In this document: piece after piece, positions 24,485 to 36,028 of the stretch
Position numbering within the stretch: the stretch's first letter is position 1
Layout: each line of letters starts with the position of its first letter
Assembly: GCF_964355755.1 (NCBI RefSeq)
Contig: NC_092672.1
Span: 29,634,501 to 29,698,500 of the forward strand
Length of the DNA stretch: 64,000 nucleotides
Direction of reading: 5' to 3'
Source of the DNA: Antedon mediterranea
Taxonomy: Eukaryota; Echinodermata; Crinoidea; Comatulida; Antedonidae
Made by a program: the position numbers and the translations under genes
The notes under the pieces: model-generated
The model's database searches: none
Seen by the model: the letters and a program-made list of their open reading frames with translations, nothing else
Told to the model about the DNA's origin: nothing

Positions 24485-24975
24485 GTTCAAGCGGACCCAA
24501 TTTAGCACCAGGGGAGCACAGTGATATAAAATAGATATAGGCCTAAGTCACTAAATTTAATATCGTTTCGTATGTTAATACACTGTGCTCAAGTCGATCC
24601 AATTTGGCGTCAGTGGAGCACAGTGATATAAAATAGAAACAAGTCACTGAATTTTAATATCTTTTCGTATGTTAATACACTGTGCTAAGTGGAACCAATT
24701 TGTCGCCAGAGGAGCACAGTGATATAAAATAGAAACAATTCACTGAATTTTTATATCTTTTTGTATGTTAATACACTATGCTCACGTGGAACCAATTTGG
24801 CGCCAGTGAGCACAGTGATATAAAATAAAAAAAAGTCACTAAATTTTAATATCTTTTCATATGTTAATACACTGTGCTCCAGTGGACCCGCCCAATTAAG
24901 TTGAAATATATTTGTGTATGTTAAAATACACTGTGCTCCCGTGGATCCAATTTGGCGCCAGTGGTGTAGCACAGC
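24485..24975. repeat. Tandem repeat, 96-102-bp unit, about five copies, each with an internal inverted repeat
   Basis: GAGCACAGTGATATAAAA occurs at 24,514, 24,616, 24,712 and 24,808. Each unit also carries ATACACTGTGCTC, the inverse of GAGCACAGTG, and a CCAATTTGGCGCCAGTGG block. A unit can therefore fold into a hairpin with the AT-rich part as loop, or with GGCGCC near the centre. The last copy is divergent. Confidence 0.75.
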
Positions 24976-25639
24976 GAAATAGTCGCATACAAAAACATCG
25001 AGAAAAAATACTTCTGGAATTCAAAAATATTTCAAACTTGGTATATTATAAATGAATAAATATTTGTTACTCCATCTGTAATGCAAAAGAAAAATTAGTT
25101 TTAAGCCACATCAGTGATTTTAATAAATTTCGTTTGTCAAAGATAAATACTTTTGAATTTAATTTTTATTTAGGTATATTGTTAATTTAATAACTTATAA
25201 AATATCAATCTGTGCCAATGGAAGAATTATGGAATTGTTAGGACTTGATCCCCACTGCAATTGTTTGTTATCAACTGTATGGACGTGTAATTTGAACAAG
25301 GGTGTCGGCAACCCAAGTCCTCTATCGCGACAGCTCCGTCCTCCGTCGGAAAAAAAGATCAAGTCTACACCTGGTGCAACCACCGATCTAAGCTCCCACC
25401 GATAGCAATAACATTAACAAGTAATGTAACTCTTCCCTGGTGTAAATTAACCTGTATTTAAAATAGAATGACTACATATATAAGTGTAATTTCCTCCTAC
25501 GACGCGAGTGAGTGTATAACTTTGCTTATGAATACAGCGGTAGTTTTTCCAAACGTTTTAAAAACGTAAAACCTTTGGCTCGAATAAACAAATACTTTAT
25601 TTGTACAAGACCTTGATTACTTTGACGGAAATTGCGCCA

Positions 25640-25830
25640 ATGTATACATACCTGGTGAACTTCATAAGGAAATCATGTCATCATTAGACCCCTCAATGTT
25701 GAATATGTACGCTAGATACTATAGTATTTAGTAACTACAGTATAACTTCACAGACGTTGCACATTGACAATACCCAGTATGGAATTTCATGATTATAAAC
25801 CAGCTTGTGTTTGTAATGGCATACCAGTTA
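25640..25830 (-). repeat. Duplicated segment, copy 1
   Basis: Resembles 27,420-27,580 in the same orientation (CATACCTGGTGA at the start, then CACATTGACAATAC). On the - strand each copy has a splice-donor-like CACCAG/GTATGTA. This copy has stops in all - strand frames that I checked. Confidence 0.4.
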
Positions 25831-26793
25831 TTGTACGTCTGTACTCTATGACTTAAGGCCTACTTGATTGTATATAAACTGCAAGTCATGAGGAAATAAA
25901 TAAAATACATTTTCATTGTTTATATCAAGTCATCATTTTGTTTAAACATATTTTTGAATTGGACATTTTATTTACTTTTATCAACAATTGAGCAACAATC
26001 TTTACAAGCGAAATCATTAATTCACTTAATTTTTTCCCGTCAATGTACAGTGAATAAATGTATTAAAACTACAAAATTTCCTATTCAACATTTGATTTAA
26101 TTTATGTTTAGCGGGAATACAGACATTAGTTTTAGGGTATGGAGAGGATTTGGGGATTGTAAAATAGCTTGATCTAAATTCACAAGTAACCTATTATATA
26201 GACTATCTAAATAGTATTTATCTCAGAAATTGAGAAACTCATTTGCTCAGAGTCAAACTCTCATAATATAAATATTAATGATATAAATAAATATAATTTA
26301 AAAGGCCAAACATTAAAATGAATACCCATGTTAATGATTGGAACAAAATAATTGAAATTCAAACTAAGTGTGAATTTGTTTAAATATCAATCCGCTAGTG
26401 AGGTACTTACAAGGTTTTTAAACAAGTCCGTGTGCGAATAAAAAATAATAAACGAGGGAATGGACCGGAAACAATTTCGACAACATAAAATGAAAAATAT
26501 AGATCATGGAATATAGTGACATATTACTCTTCCCATGATAAGCCTCTATTTCAAAATCTTTGGATCTGCCTGCCATCATAATGCCTGATTTTTAAATACA
26601 ATAAAACAAATTTTTAAAGCATAAATCAATTGACTTCGGTATGATGATAAATTATTATACCAAAATTAGATTTCTACGTACAAACTATAAAAAAAATGCG
26701 TTGTCTAAAGGCAGTATAATATAATACTTGTACTTCAAGAGGCCATGTTTATGCAGAATCTCTTTGTCTCTGTAATATAGAGGTACTGTAGGT
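25831..26793. other. Non-coding stretch, nothing recognised
   Basis: AT-rich unique-looking sequence with no ORF of note. Confidence 0.35.
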
Positions 26794-26997
26794 CAGAAAA
26801 CATTGAATGAAAATAGAAAACAAATGTTTACAAATACAGGATCATTGGCATATGCAGCTTTTTAATATTATATTCTTAATGGCCCTATTACTACAATAGG
26901 ATTAGTTGGATTTGTTGGAAGTGAAATGATTGTTGGTATATCTTATGCAATTCCAGATCATCAACGAAGAGGTCATGTGATGCAAACAATATTATGA
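26794..26997 (+). pseudogene. Unrecognised coding-like relic, possibly acetyltransferase-like
   Basis: One frame is open from about 26,794 to a TGA at 26,995 except for a TAA at 26,863-26,865. The second half reads VGFVGSEMIVGISYAIP followed by DHQRRGHVMQT. The arrangement of IP, a QRRG loop and a following helix recalls the acetyl-CoA loop of GNAT acetyltransferases, but the match is short. There are no flanking splice sites I can defend. It could be an old retrocopy or an inserted foreign fragment. It is not an intact gene. Confidence 0.25.
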
Positions 26998-27419
26998 CCG
27001 AAACTAAATATTCGTAACTCATCAAACTTACTGTGTTTATTTGATAGAGGTTTTCTGTTAAATAATTATTGATTTTGTAGTTTGTCGATGACAGAACAGT
27101 ATGGTTTGAATTGTAAGTTTATTTTATTGTGTACATGCAGGTAAAACAGCAGTCATGATATTTATATAATGCTTTAGTGAAGTTTTAATATATATCACCA
27201 AGCGTTAGGCAAAGAGGCTAATGGTTAGTAGGTCTATGCCCAATATTAATTATTTCTTATCAGTATTGAGAAAATGTACCTGACCTCTTATTTCTACAAA
27301 GTGACATAATAGTAGGATATGCCACAGTATATACTTCATTTTACTCAACATAGTATAATTAAAAACTGAATGCAATTGGAGTGTGCTACGGTAAAGTAGC
27401 CAATGCAAACAGCTTAAAA

Positions 27420-27580
27420 AACTTTACATACCTGGTGATTCTGGAAAGATTCCTGTCGCCATTAGACTTAGTGATTTTGAAGAAAATGAACTAGAAACTA
27501 GTTAATAACTTCACGCACATTGCACACTGACAATACTGTAATACACAGTGGAATAAAGCAAAAGTTGTGTTTGTTAACAG
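27420..27580 (-). repeat. Duplicated segment, copy 2, with a possible 66-nt phase-1 exon on the - strand
   Basis: Pairs with 25,640-25,830. On the - strand, an acceptor-like TATTAACTAG is followed by 66 open bases ending TCACCAG before GTATGTAAAG. Both ends are phase 1, the same phase as the mini-exons of NLR gene 2. The peptide, including SLSLMATGIFPESP, is not recognised. This may be a stray cassette exon or chance. Confidence 0.25.
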
Positions 27581-27899
27581 CGTGTATTAGTGATTTGTAT
27601 TAGATTGTATGGTAGATTGAACACGGACAAAATGATTGATATTTAAATCAAGTAGGAATGTATGTTGGTACCAATCTGTGAGTGAGGGCGGTGTTTTTCG
27701 ACCAATTTTGAACACGGAAAAATGATTGATATTTAAATTCAGAGTTTTTCGGACCTAGAGAGATAGATGCCATGTGTTGCGCCTATCCAGAAGAAAGGGA
27801 CTACCTGTACATTTATATGTATTTTATGTTGTGTCGCTGTTGCACAATAATTAAAATATAAAGGTGTTAGCAACATGAATGAAATTACTTTGGCTACAT

Positions 27900-28119
27900 G
27901 CAGTGTTTGTTGAAGGCATGGTGAAAGAATTTCAATGTACTGATACATGTCTTGAACTGTTTTGATGTTGCACATAATGTTGTGTTACGTTCCTGTGCTT
28001 GGAGGAGGATGACTGTAGTTGATGAAGGAATCCAGTGGTGAAAGGATGCAGATACAATACACTCTCCATCTGGAGAGGCCTGCTTTATTTTCGTAACAAC
28101 ACAAGAGCCTGGGGATTTA
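27900..28119 (-). pseudogene. Faint gene relic, unrecognised
   Basis: On the - strand an acceptor-like TTTTTAATTTGTAG near 28,120 precedes an open stretch containing ASPDGECIVSAS, which looks like the start of a WD40 blade. A second frame continues with VQDMYQYIEILSPCLQQT, suggesting a frameshift near 27,975. There is no donor at a sensible place. Low support; it may be a chance reading of non-coding DNA. Confidence 0.2.
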
Positions 28120-28639
28120 CTACAAATTAAAAACAATTTGAATATCAAAGACAGTTATTTAGCACACATTTATTTTACCGTTTAAATGGTATTTTGATTA
28201 CGATAAAAAAAAACACTCCATTTCATTTAGACCATTTTCTTTCACTTTCGAAACTTATAGCGAAGGTAACATTCTCTTAAAAAAACTTAATACCATATGT
28301 CTGCGCATATAAATGATTTTGGTCGTATTTGATGACACTGTCTCTAAAACCGTGTCTTAATGGTATGCTACTTTGATAATCTAATTAGTTATAAGTTATA
28401 ATATTCACAATTTTAACAATTACGGATTGTCTATAATTACAGCTATAAACTGGTGTATTTTAAAATAAAATGTAATTGTTTTTCTCGATGCCATTAGTCG
28501 AACTAAGATTGCTAATTTTTGTATGCACTTCCATACAGGGTATTAGAAGTCATAAAAGTTTTCATTGTCCCACCAAAAACTCAGTAACATAGGGTACGAC
28601 AGAGTATCTTTTTGAACGAAAGCACTCGTTTTAACATAC

Positions 28640-28735
28640 CCAGGTAGCAAGCCCATATGGGAACCATTATGGGACCTATATTAAAGCATATGGGTAGCCT
28701 ACCATATGGGTTTCCCATATGGGATTCCACTATTT
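28640..28735. repeat. Cluster of CCCATATGGG palindromes
   Basis: Four to five copies of the palindromic word CCATATGGG or GCATATGGG occur within about 95 bp, including ACCATATGGGTTTCCCATAT, in which two palindromes abut. It could be a small foldback element or a minisatellite. No flanking duplication is seen. Confidence 0.4.
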
Positions 28736-28759
28736 TTACACCCAAGAACCATAGCATTA

Positions 28760-29600
28760 CATGACATAAATGAGGTACGGTTTTCTTTGCAAAATATATC
28801 GATATAATTATGTCATTCACGTCTGACGAATCCTCGAAAATTCAATGATAGATCGCCAAGTACGTCGGTCTTCAGTTTGATGTCTTTTGATGATATACTC
28901 TATGTTGTCCAATTAATATTTTTATCCCGGTCAACCCATGACTTTGGACGTCCTGACATCAGAGTTGCTCGCTCGAATGTTTACCATGCAAAAATATCTT
29001 TTCTATAGCCAACGTATAATAGCGTTTTTCTTTAAACATAGTATTTTAATACCACAGAATACTGGAATTTATTTTCATCGACGTAGCATACCCCAATTAT
29101 GATAATCATAACTCAAAAGCACTGATCTTGAGTTTAGTCAGTGCCCAGGTTTAACATAGGCCTACTGTAATATGCAATTTGAAAGAATAGCGTTTTAACT
29201 AAACGAACTTCCTTTAGTTATTCCTCTATAACTTTAATTCCGCAAAATATCTATTTCACTGCCCCCTATGAGTATAACACACATCAGAATCCGCTTCCTC
29301 TGAATTTTGGATTTATAACGATGTCACTTAAGTGCCTCGAAGGGCCATCGCTACCACTAACTTTGCCAGGAGAATAAGAGCCGGGAAATGTTATATTTGA
29401 TGTGATGCTGATAACTTATATGAAGCAAAATATGCGAATAATGTTGCCAATCTGATACAGATAGTTATGAAGTATTATATAATATGTAAGCAAACAATGG
29501 AATAATGATTGGACAAAGAAGAAGACGATGATAATTTAGTCATTATTCGACACATTAAAACATTTATGTTTTTAAATGATTTATCTAGGAGGAAGACGGC
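28760..29600. other. Non-coding stretch, nothing recognised
   Basis: No ORF, RNA gene or convincing repeat. The stretch ends where the tandem repeat at 29,610 begins. Confidence 0.35.
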
Positions 29601-29609
29601 CATTTTTAG

Positions 29610-30440
29610 GGTTAATCTGTGACAGTTATAATACAATGTATCCCATAGGGTCAGATCTAATATCGTGCGTTTTCACATAATTACCATAATATCTATATAT
29701 ACGGTAATTATTATAAAAGTTAAGAAAAAAAATTTGTCTTCGATCTTGTAGGGGACCGGAATCGGAAATTTGAGACATTGCAGTCAATGGTATTTTCGTA
29801 TATCCCAAAGCCATGAGTAATACTGTAGTTACAATACAAAAGGACTAGCCATGTGACTCTCCGAGTTATCAAATTTTGTAGGGGGCGAATCGGAAATTGT
29901 TGGGATAGGCCTACTGTCTGGGGCAACTTACATGAAAAAGTTGATGTCATGGCATTTCCGTATATCCCAAATGGTATTAGTTACAATGTAAAAGGGATTT
30001 TGACGTGTGGCTTGATTAAATCTTGTATGAACCAACGGGCATTTTTGCGCTACTGTTTGGGGAAACTTCAGGATAAAGTTGCTGTCAATGGTATTTTTGT
30101 GCATCCCAATGTGTAGCAGTTACAATGCAAAAGGAATTAGCCGTGTGGCTCTTCGCATGATTAAATCTTGTAAGGCCCAACGGGCATTTTTGGGCTACTG
30201 TCTGGGGCAACTTACAGGATAAAGTGGCTGTCAATGGTATTTTTGTGCACCCCAATGTGTGACAGTTACAATGCAAAAGGAATTTGCCGTGTGGCAACTT
30301 ACACGATAAAGTTTTTGTCAATGGTATTTCCGTATCCCAATGTGTCTCTTGATATGAATAACACCAATTTTTCGTGGTCACTTGGGGCTACTGTCTCGGG
30401 TAACTTACAGGATAAAGTTGCTGTCATTTCTGTTTGAACA
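29610..30440. repeat. Degenerate tandem repeat, usual unit about 140-160 bp
   Basis: A block with GGGGCAACTTACAGGATAAA, GTCAATGGTATTTT, CATCCCAATGTG and AGTTACAATGCAAAAGGA recurs with the CAATGG word near 29,785, 29,947, 30,086, 30,232 and 30,319. Spacings are about 160, 140, 146 and then a shortened 87 bp. Short ORFs on both strands follow the repeat and are not genes. Confidence 0.7.
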
Positions 30441-30990
30441 TTCTATAAACATACGGACAATGTCCAACAACTTTTATCCGTGTGGCTTTTTAAATGATTT
30501 TAATCATTTAAAAATGTTTTACCCCTCCTATTACGTGTCCCCAGGGAAAATTTACAGGATATGACCGGCAGCAATATTGATTATTGAATCTTAGCCATTT
30601 ATCTAAATAATCAGCCCATCAAACCTTTTGTGGTTTTTTACATGAATACATTCTCTGGGCGCCCGGTCTAGACGCTATAGTGCTGCAAACATCACAGGTT
30701 TGATTTCACGCAATTTTGTTTCCTATATACTGTAATATATTGGTTTTTCCTCTTCAAAGCGATTGTGTAATAATAATTATTCTTCTATTGTATCATGTGA
30801 CCTTCAAACTATATTTGTACTGAAAACGATAGACCTACTTTAACTTATACGATGTAGTATTGTATTATTATTACTTCATACTGCATGTATACAGTAAGCC
30901 CCAGGAAAAACTAAGTCATGCATTACAAACGTACGCGCTGCGCCGAGCTAAAGAGGTCATTAAACTGTATAATGTGTGGACATTGATAGA
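30441..30990. other. Non-coding stretch, nothing recognised
   Basis: Contains an isolated GC-richer patch near 30,655-30,720. No tRNA fold or ORF can be supported. Confidence 0.35.
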
Positions 30991-30997
30991 GGCCAAA

Positions 30998-33661
30998 TCA
31001 GTCGGAAAGCCGCGTTGGTAACGCATCACTGATTTCATTCATTGTGAGGGCGCGCTTCGTGGAAAATGTTGGAATTTTTGCTATTTTAGTACACTTTGAA
31101 AATTGTATAATTTTGATATTAGATGAAATCAATAAACGTATTTCAATAGTTGAACTGCAAGCGTAAATAATGATAAAAACTGTGATCTAAATTCCACAGT
31201 TTTTTTGTTTCGAGAAATATCATTATTTTGTGTATAAACTTTTTTATTTATATTTTTTTTTAAATGATAGTAAAAAATCATTAAATTTCATATTTTCTAG
31301 ATAAGGTTTCAAAGCGAATTTAAAATCCTTTCAAGATAAACTATTAAGCTATCTATTAAAATAATTTTAAGCTTTCTTGGGATGCAACTCCCACTAATCA
31401 AACCAAACCTACTACATTTCTGTTCAGTTACGATCGAAAAACCGCCATTTTGAAACTTTGTTTACGTTTTACGAAGCTGGTACGAATCGACCCGGACCGA
31501 ATCGTGTCCCTGTTTAATCCGGTTGTTCATGCAGGCGTACTGCGTCACAGGCCTAAGGTTTCAATCTGCTGCCCGATTATTGTTCTATTTGGTTTCTGAT
31601 CTAGGAAAGGCCTACTTAGACTAGCTACTATAATTACTTACTTAACTTCTAGCCTAGCTAGGCCTAAACATAGTATTTTCTAGGCCTAGGCCTAGTTAGG
31701 CTAGTAATTCTGATAGTAGTTTGTGTTATAGGGCCTATTATAGTAGCTGGAGTAGAAGTAGACATAATCTGGGTATATACCAAGCAAGAAGAAGCCTGAA
31801 GAAGAACCTAGGCCCAGAAATAATTACAAAAACTGTTAAAAAAACAATAAATTGAAAAACAAAGTGCCAAAAGATAACCCATTTTCAATTTATATATAAA
31901 TATGGTGGGGAATGTTATTTATAAAATCAGGCATCTTTTGTTTGAGAAACTCAACCATGTATTTTTATATGGTCATGTTTTTAAAAAAGATAATTATTAG
32001 CCCATCATTTACTTGAGTATTGTTAATTGGTTGGTACTTATAAGTATATCAATATCTGGCAGTAAATGTCACACTTGTATACAGAAATATTCTATTACTT
32101 TATTAGATACAACTTACATTTCACACAAGCAATACATTTTTTCTTTTTATGTATACATATACAGAATGTGAAAAAATACAACCTTTCAAACAATTACCGG
32201 TACTGATACAAATAGTAAATACTACTGTATATAAAAACTTCTAATAACACCTTGTTCATCAGACATAACAAACTAGCTAGGCCTAATACTGTAAATATAA
32301 AATATGCCACCATATGTACTTTTTAGATATCATTTTTACTTGAGTCTTACTGTTGTACTGATTTTATGATTGTTTTATGTTTATATTGTATGCATCTGTG
32401 CGACTCTGGTTAATAAAGTAAATCAATCAATCAATTGCAACTTAATTTATATCTTTATAAAAATTTACTGATCTGAAACACTTCTACAACTTAAATGAAT
32501 ATAAATTTATATGTTATATTAGCGAATAAAATGAAAAACTATTAGCAATGATATTGAAATCGAGAAAACCACTTTACAGCTTCCACCGTCCAACCTCATA
32601 TTGAAGAACGAGATAGAAAATCTTGATACCAACAAAAAACCTGAAATGAAAATGAATAGCTGAAATGTAAAGAACTATTTAAATAATTGTCACTATGACG
32701 AAAACATTTTCTTAAATACTGTATAATTATATAATTATTCCACAACCTGAAAACATATTCAGATACAATATGACTGGAGACCTACCATAAAAAAGCACTA
32801 AACACAAAACTTCCTTGTGTCTGTATATTTATTGTATAATTAATAATACAGTAAATAAATTGTACCCATCAGTTGCCAACAATAATGAGGATATTTAACT
32901 ATAATGTCAGGCTGCGATTGGCTTAATTATCTTTTTAAAACCTTCCCAACGCATCTTCAATATAGAGTAGGATTAACGAAACTTTAATAATACTAAATTG
33001 TAACTAAAGTATTTTAATTATCAACATGTTACTAAGGCTAAGCCTAGGCCGATATTACGACAACGATCCACCAGGTCGTGCACACACCCACACCTGCAAC
33101 AACCACAATCAACACACCATGCACCACACACGACGGAACTAGTGCCGCGAGACGTAACAATTATGTGAAATGAGGACCTTTTTTAAAATGTTCGCTGTAG
33201 GAAGCTTAAATAGGGTTTCAAGCCAATTTTAACGTAAAACAGACTATTGATACTTACTCTATCCATATACGCCGATTTTTTGGTAATTCACTATATGGGA
33301 TGCAAATCCCACTAATGGAAAATTTGTAAACAAACACAAGTTAGAATACTTCAGCTTTGACGGCTGCACACGAACTTTGGAAAGAAACTGTCACTGACAA
33401 CAAATCCTACAAATTATTCCGAAAATTAGGTGACCTGCGACATCTTAAACATATAAGGAACTGATCTTACCATATATGGTTAATTTTTCGCCTATTAATG
33501 TTTATTAAACAGCTATAAAATGACGTATACTTTATGCTAATGTTTTCGCGCGAAACGTTGATGCCTCTGTGCCGAGAGAGGGCTTCTAAAATTAATGACG
33601 TCATGCGAAGTCGAAAATTTCGCGATAACGGTCATATTTCCCAACGCGGCTTTCCGACTGA
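30998..33661. mobile_element. 2.66-kb unit bounded by an inverted repeat
   Basis: TCAGTCGGAAAGCCGCGTTG at 30,998 is repeated in inverse at 33,641-33,661 (CCAACGCGGCTTTCCGACTG). Inside, GGGATGCAACTCCCACTAAT (31,379) and GGGATGCAAATCCCACTAAT (33,299) form a direct pair, each itself a near-palindrome, preceded by related GGTTTCAA-containing sequence. No transposase ORF and no clear target duplication were found. It may be a non-autonomous DNA transposon of unknown type. Confidence 0.45.
32320..32435 (+). mobile_element. LINE-like 3' tail
   Basis: GTTAATAAAGTAAATCAATC followed by further AATC units looks like the tandem-repeat tail of a non-LTR element after its polyadenylation signal. There is no RT sequence. 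Confidence 0.35.
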
Positions 33662-34149
33662 ATCAGGGAAGAGTTAATTAACCAAATAAATCTACTCATA
33701 TCAGATCGATCTGAGAGAATTAAAAAGATGCTAATATTACGTAACTCATACTTGAATGTTTAGAAATGACCCCATGTGATAAAAGTATAAACAAACTCGT
33801 TTGTTTTTATATTGTGTCCACACTGAGGCTTTATTCACTAGGTGATCATGTGTCCACACTGATGACCATATTTATGTCTACATAAGTAGTCATTATTTCT
33901 CCAACAAATGTTCAGTGCAGCGTACGTATCGATTGGAGATTATCTGATATTACAGTCTCTTGATATAAATGCTGAACGTGAATTCCGTCAACACCATTAA
34001 ACCACATTATCATCCGAATCGAACATATTGTACTGTACCATCATCCACCGTAACCAGAACCACACATCTGTATAATCACTATCATGTTTATGGTGTAGTT
34101 ATTTCCATTTTTTCCGAAGTCACAATTCTAATTTTCATCAGCAGTTCCA

Positions 34150-34330
34150 TGGGGCATTTTATTGTCCATGATTGTCCATTATAATCGTCATTATCATCAT
34201 ATAACCATCATTATTATTATCATCATCATCAGCAGCAGCAATATTGCATCATCGATTCATCGTCATCATTATCATCCTTAAATCATCATCTCCATCACTG
34301 GCAGACAATGAGAGCACTCAAGGCAAGGCA
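34150..34330. repeat. Interrupted ATC trinucleotide microsatellite
   Basis: ATC/ATT/AGC triplets dominate, including CATCATCATCAGCAGCAGC. No gene. Confidence 0.7.
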
Positions 34331-34692
34331 TGAGACACATAATCATCGTAATCATTATTAGGACTACTGTACCATCCCCCACATCGTCCATCATCAATGC
34401 AATTGGTATATTTCTTTAATTGTTTATTACCATTAGAACTAAGGAGAAATTTTCGGGATCCAACGAAGAATTCCCTTAGGTGTCTCCTGATAGGGGTCGG
34501 TCGTATTGTGTAGTGTTAAAACATATATTTATTCTCGTGTATTACACGTGGGAATGTGCCTCCTCCTGAATAGGGTGTCCTAAAGGGGGAGTTCTACTTC
34601 ATATTGTTAATACTTGAACTTCAGTGACATCAATAGCGTCTAAATGTTTCGAATCAATGAACTAAACGAATTATCGATTGTTTTCTATTCAG

Positions 34693-35952
34693 AATAGGAG
34701 CAAATCGATGAGCCCTGGGAGGACAAAGGATGCGTCTTCTACATCAATCGTGAACAATCTATCCCCTAGGCGTGAACGTAGGAAAAAAATATCTATGAAA
34801 GAAATTAATTTATCCCCACGAAGACGACCTTCCCGCCGAACGCCTGGGACAAACCATGTAATAGACGACCTGAACAAACTTCGTCTGGACGGACATTACT
34901 GTGACGTCACTCTTATTGCAGACGGTAAACGACATCTCGTGCATAAGAATATTTTAGTGGCGAGTAGTCCGTATTTTAAAGAGTTGTTTGAAGCCAAAGG
35001 TAACCAATACAAATCGGAATTTAGGTTGATTGGTGTCCGCAGCTCAGCATTGTCTGTTGTTCTTGGTGTTGTGTACACTTCCAGTCTGAATGCTTCCGAT
35101 GTGAGCGAACTTGACGACTTGCGGGAAACGCTTCGAATTGCGTACACTTTACGTATAGAAGTTAATGTCGTCTGCGGTAAGTTTATGATCGCGCGTTTGA
35201 AGTGTATGAATTGTGTAGATTATTTTTTGCTCACCAAAGAGTTCTACATGGACGATATCAGGAATGAGGTTGTTGGGTATATTGCTAAGAGTTTTGGTGA
35301 AGTCATTGAAAGTAATCTCTATTTACCTCTGTCTTGCCAACAGATAATTAACTTTTTAAGTAGAGATGATCTATCGGCAAAGTCTGAGATTTCGAATTTT
35401 GAAGCTGTTATGGAATGGTTACGGAGCGATTGGCCGGACCGAAAAGACTACGCCCCGCTTATTATGACCCACATTCGTTTTCCTTTTATATTTGACATCC
35501 CAATGACATCGTAAACAATGTCATACCATTTATTACGACACCAGCATTCCTTCCAAACTCTAACATGTGCAACAACGGACGTCTTTGTTGTCTTAGGTGG
35601 TGAGGATATGCAAGGGTTAACCAGTGAACAAACATACGTATGTGATATTGAGACAAACGTTTGGAAACCGTTCACAGACATGCCAATTCGAAGACTCGAT
35701 TTAGCTGTGGCCACCATGGATAATTTCTTGTACGTAGTAGCTGGTGGCCAGTTCTCTGGCGATTCCTTAGGCATTGACAGCATTGGCACGGTTCACCAGT
35801 ATAATCCACGGTTTGATACCTGGAGTCAACTCTGTCCTATGAAAAAAAGACCCTCGCTGTTCTCTTTAGATGGAATGAATACGTATCTGTATGCAGTTGG
35901 TGGGAAGAATACTCAAGGATTAAGTTCTCGAACATTTTACCAGAGTGCGTAA
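34693..35952 (+). pseudogene. BTB-BACK-Kelch (KLHL-type) gene with an in-frame stop, C-terminally short
   Basis: KLHL proteins are adaptors that bind cullin-3 through BTB/BACK and substrates through a six-blade Kelch propeller. An acceptor-like TTTTCTATTCAG ends at 34,692. The first in-frame ATG is 34,708. A basic head with two LSPRR motifs is followed by BTB (HVIDDLNKLRLDGHYCDVTL, FKELFEAKG) and BACK (CVDYFLLTKEFYM to IRFPFIFDI). TAA at 35,512-35,514 interrupts the frame at the BACK-Kelch junction. The same frame then continues with about two and a half Kelch blades (VVLGGED, VVAGGQF, AVGGKN) to TAA at 35,950. Only about half the propeller is present and no later blade was found. It may be a decayed copy, a short BTB-BACK protein, or a sequencing or assembly error at one base. 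Confidence 0.75.
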
Positions 35953-36028
35953 TCAGACACAGATGTTGTATACTATCTGTACCACAATCACGCTTACTTT
36001 GATCTGATTAAGTTCTCGAACATTTTAC
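35919..36028. repeat. 22-bp direct repeat at the broken 3' end of the Kelch region
   Basis: ATTAAGTTCTCGAACATTTT(AC) at 35,919-35,940 recurs at 36,007-36,028. The reading frame ends between the two copies. A local duplication or an insertion with long flanking duplication may have truncated the propeller. Confidence 0.6.

Noticed and set aside
29700-30381. Several ORFs of 60-100 codons on both strands
   Set aside because: They follow the degenerate tandem repeat and change with each unit, with no conserved frame.
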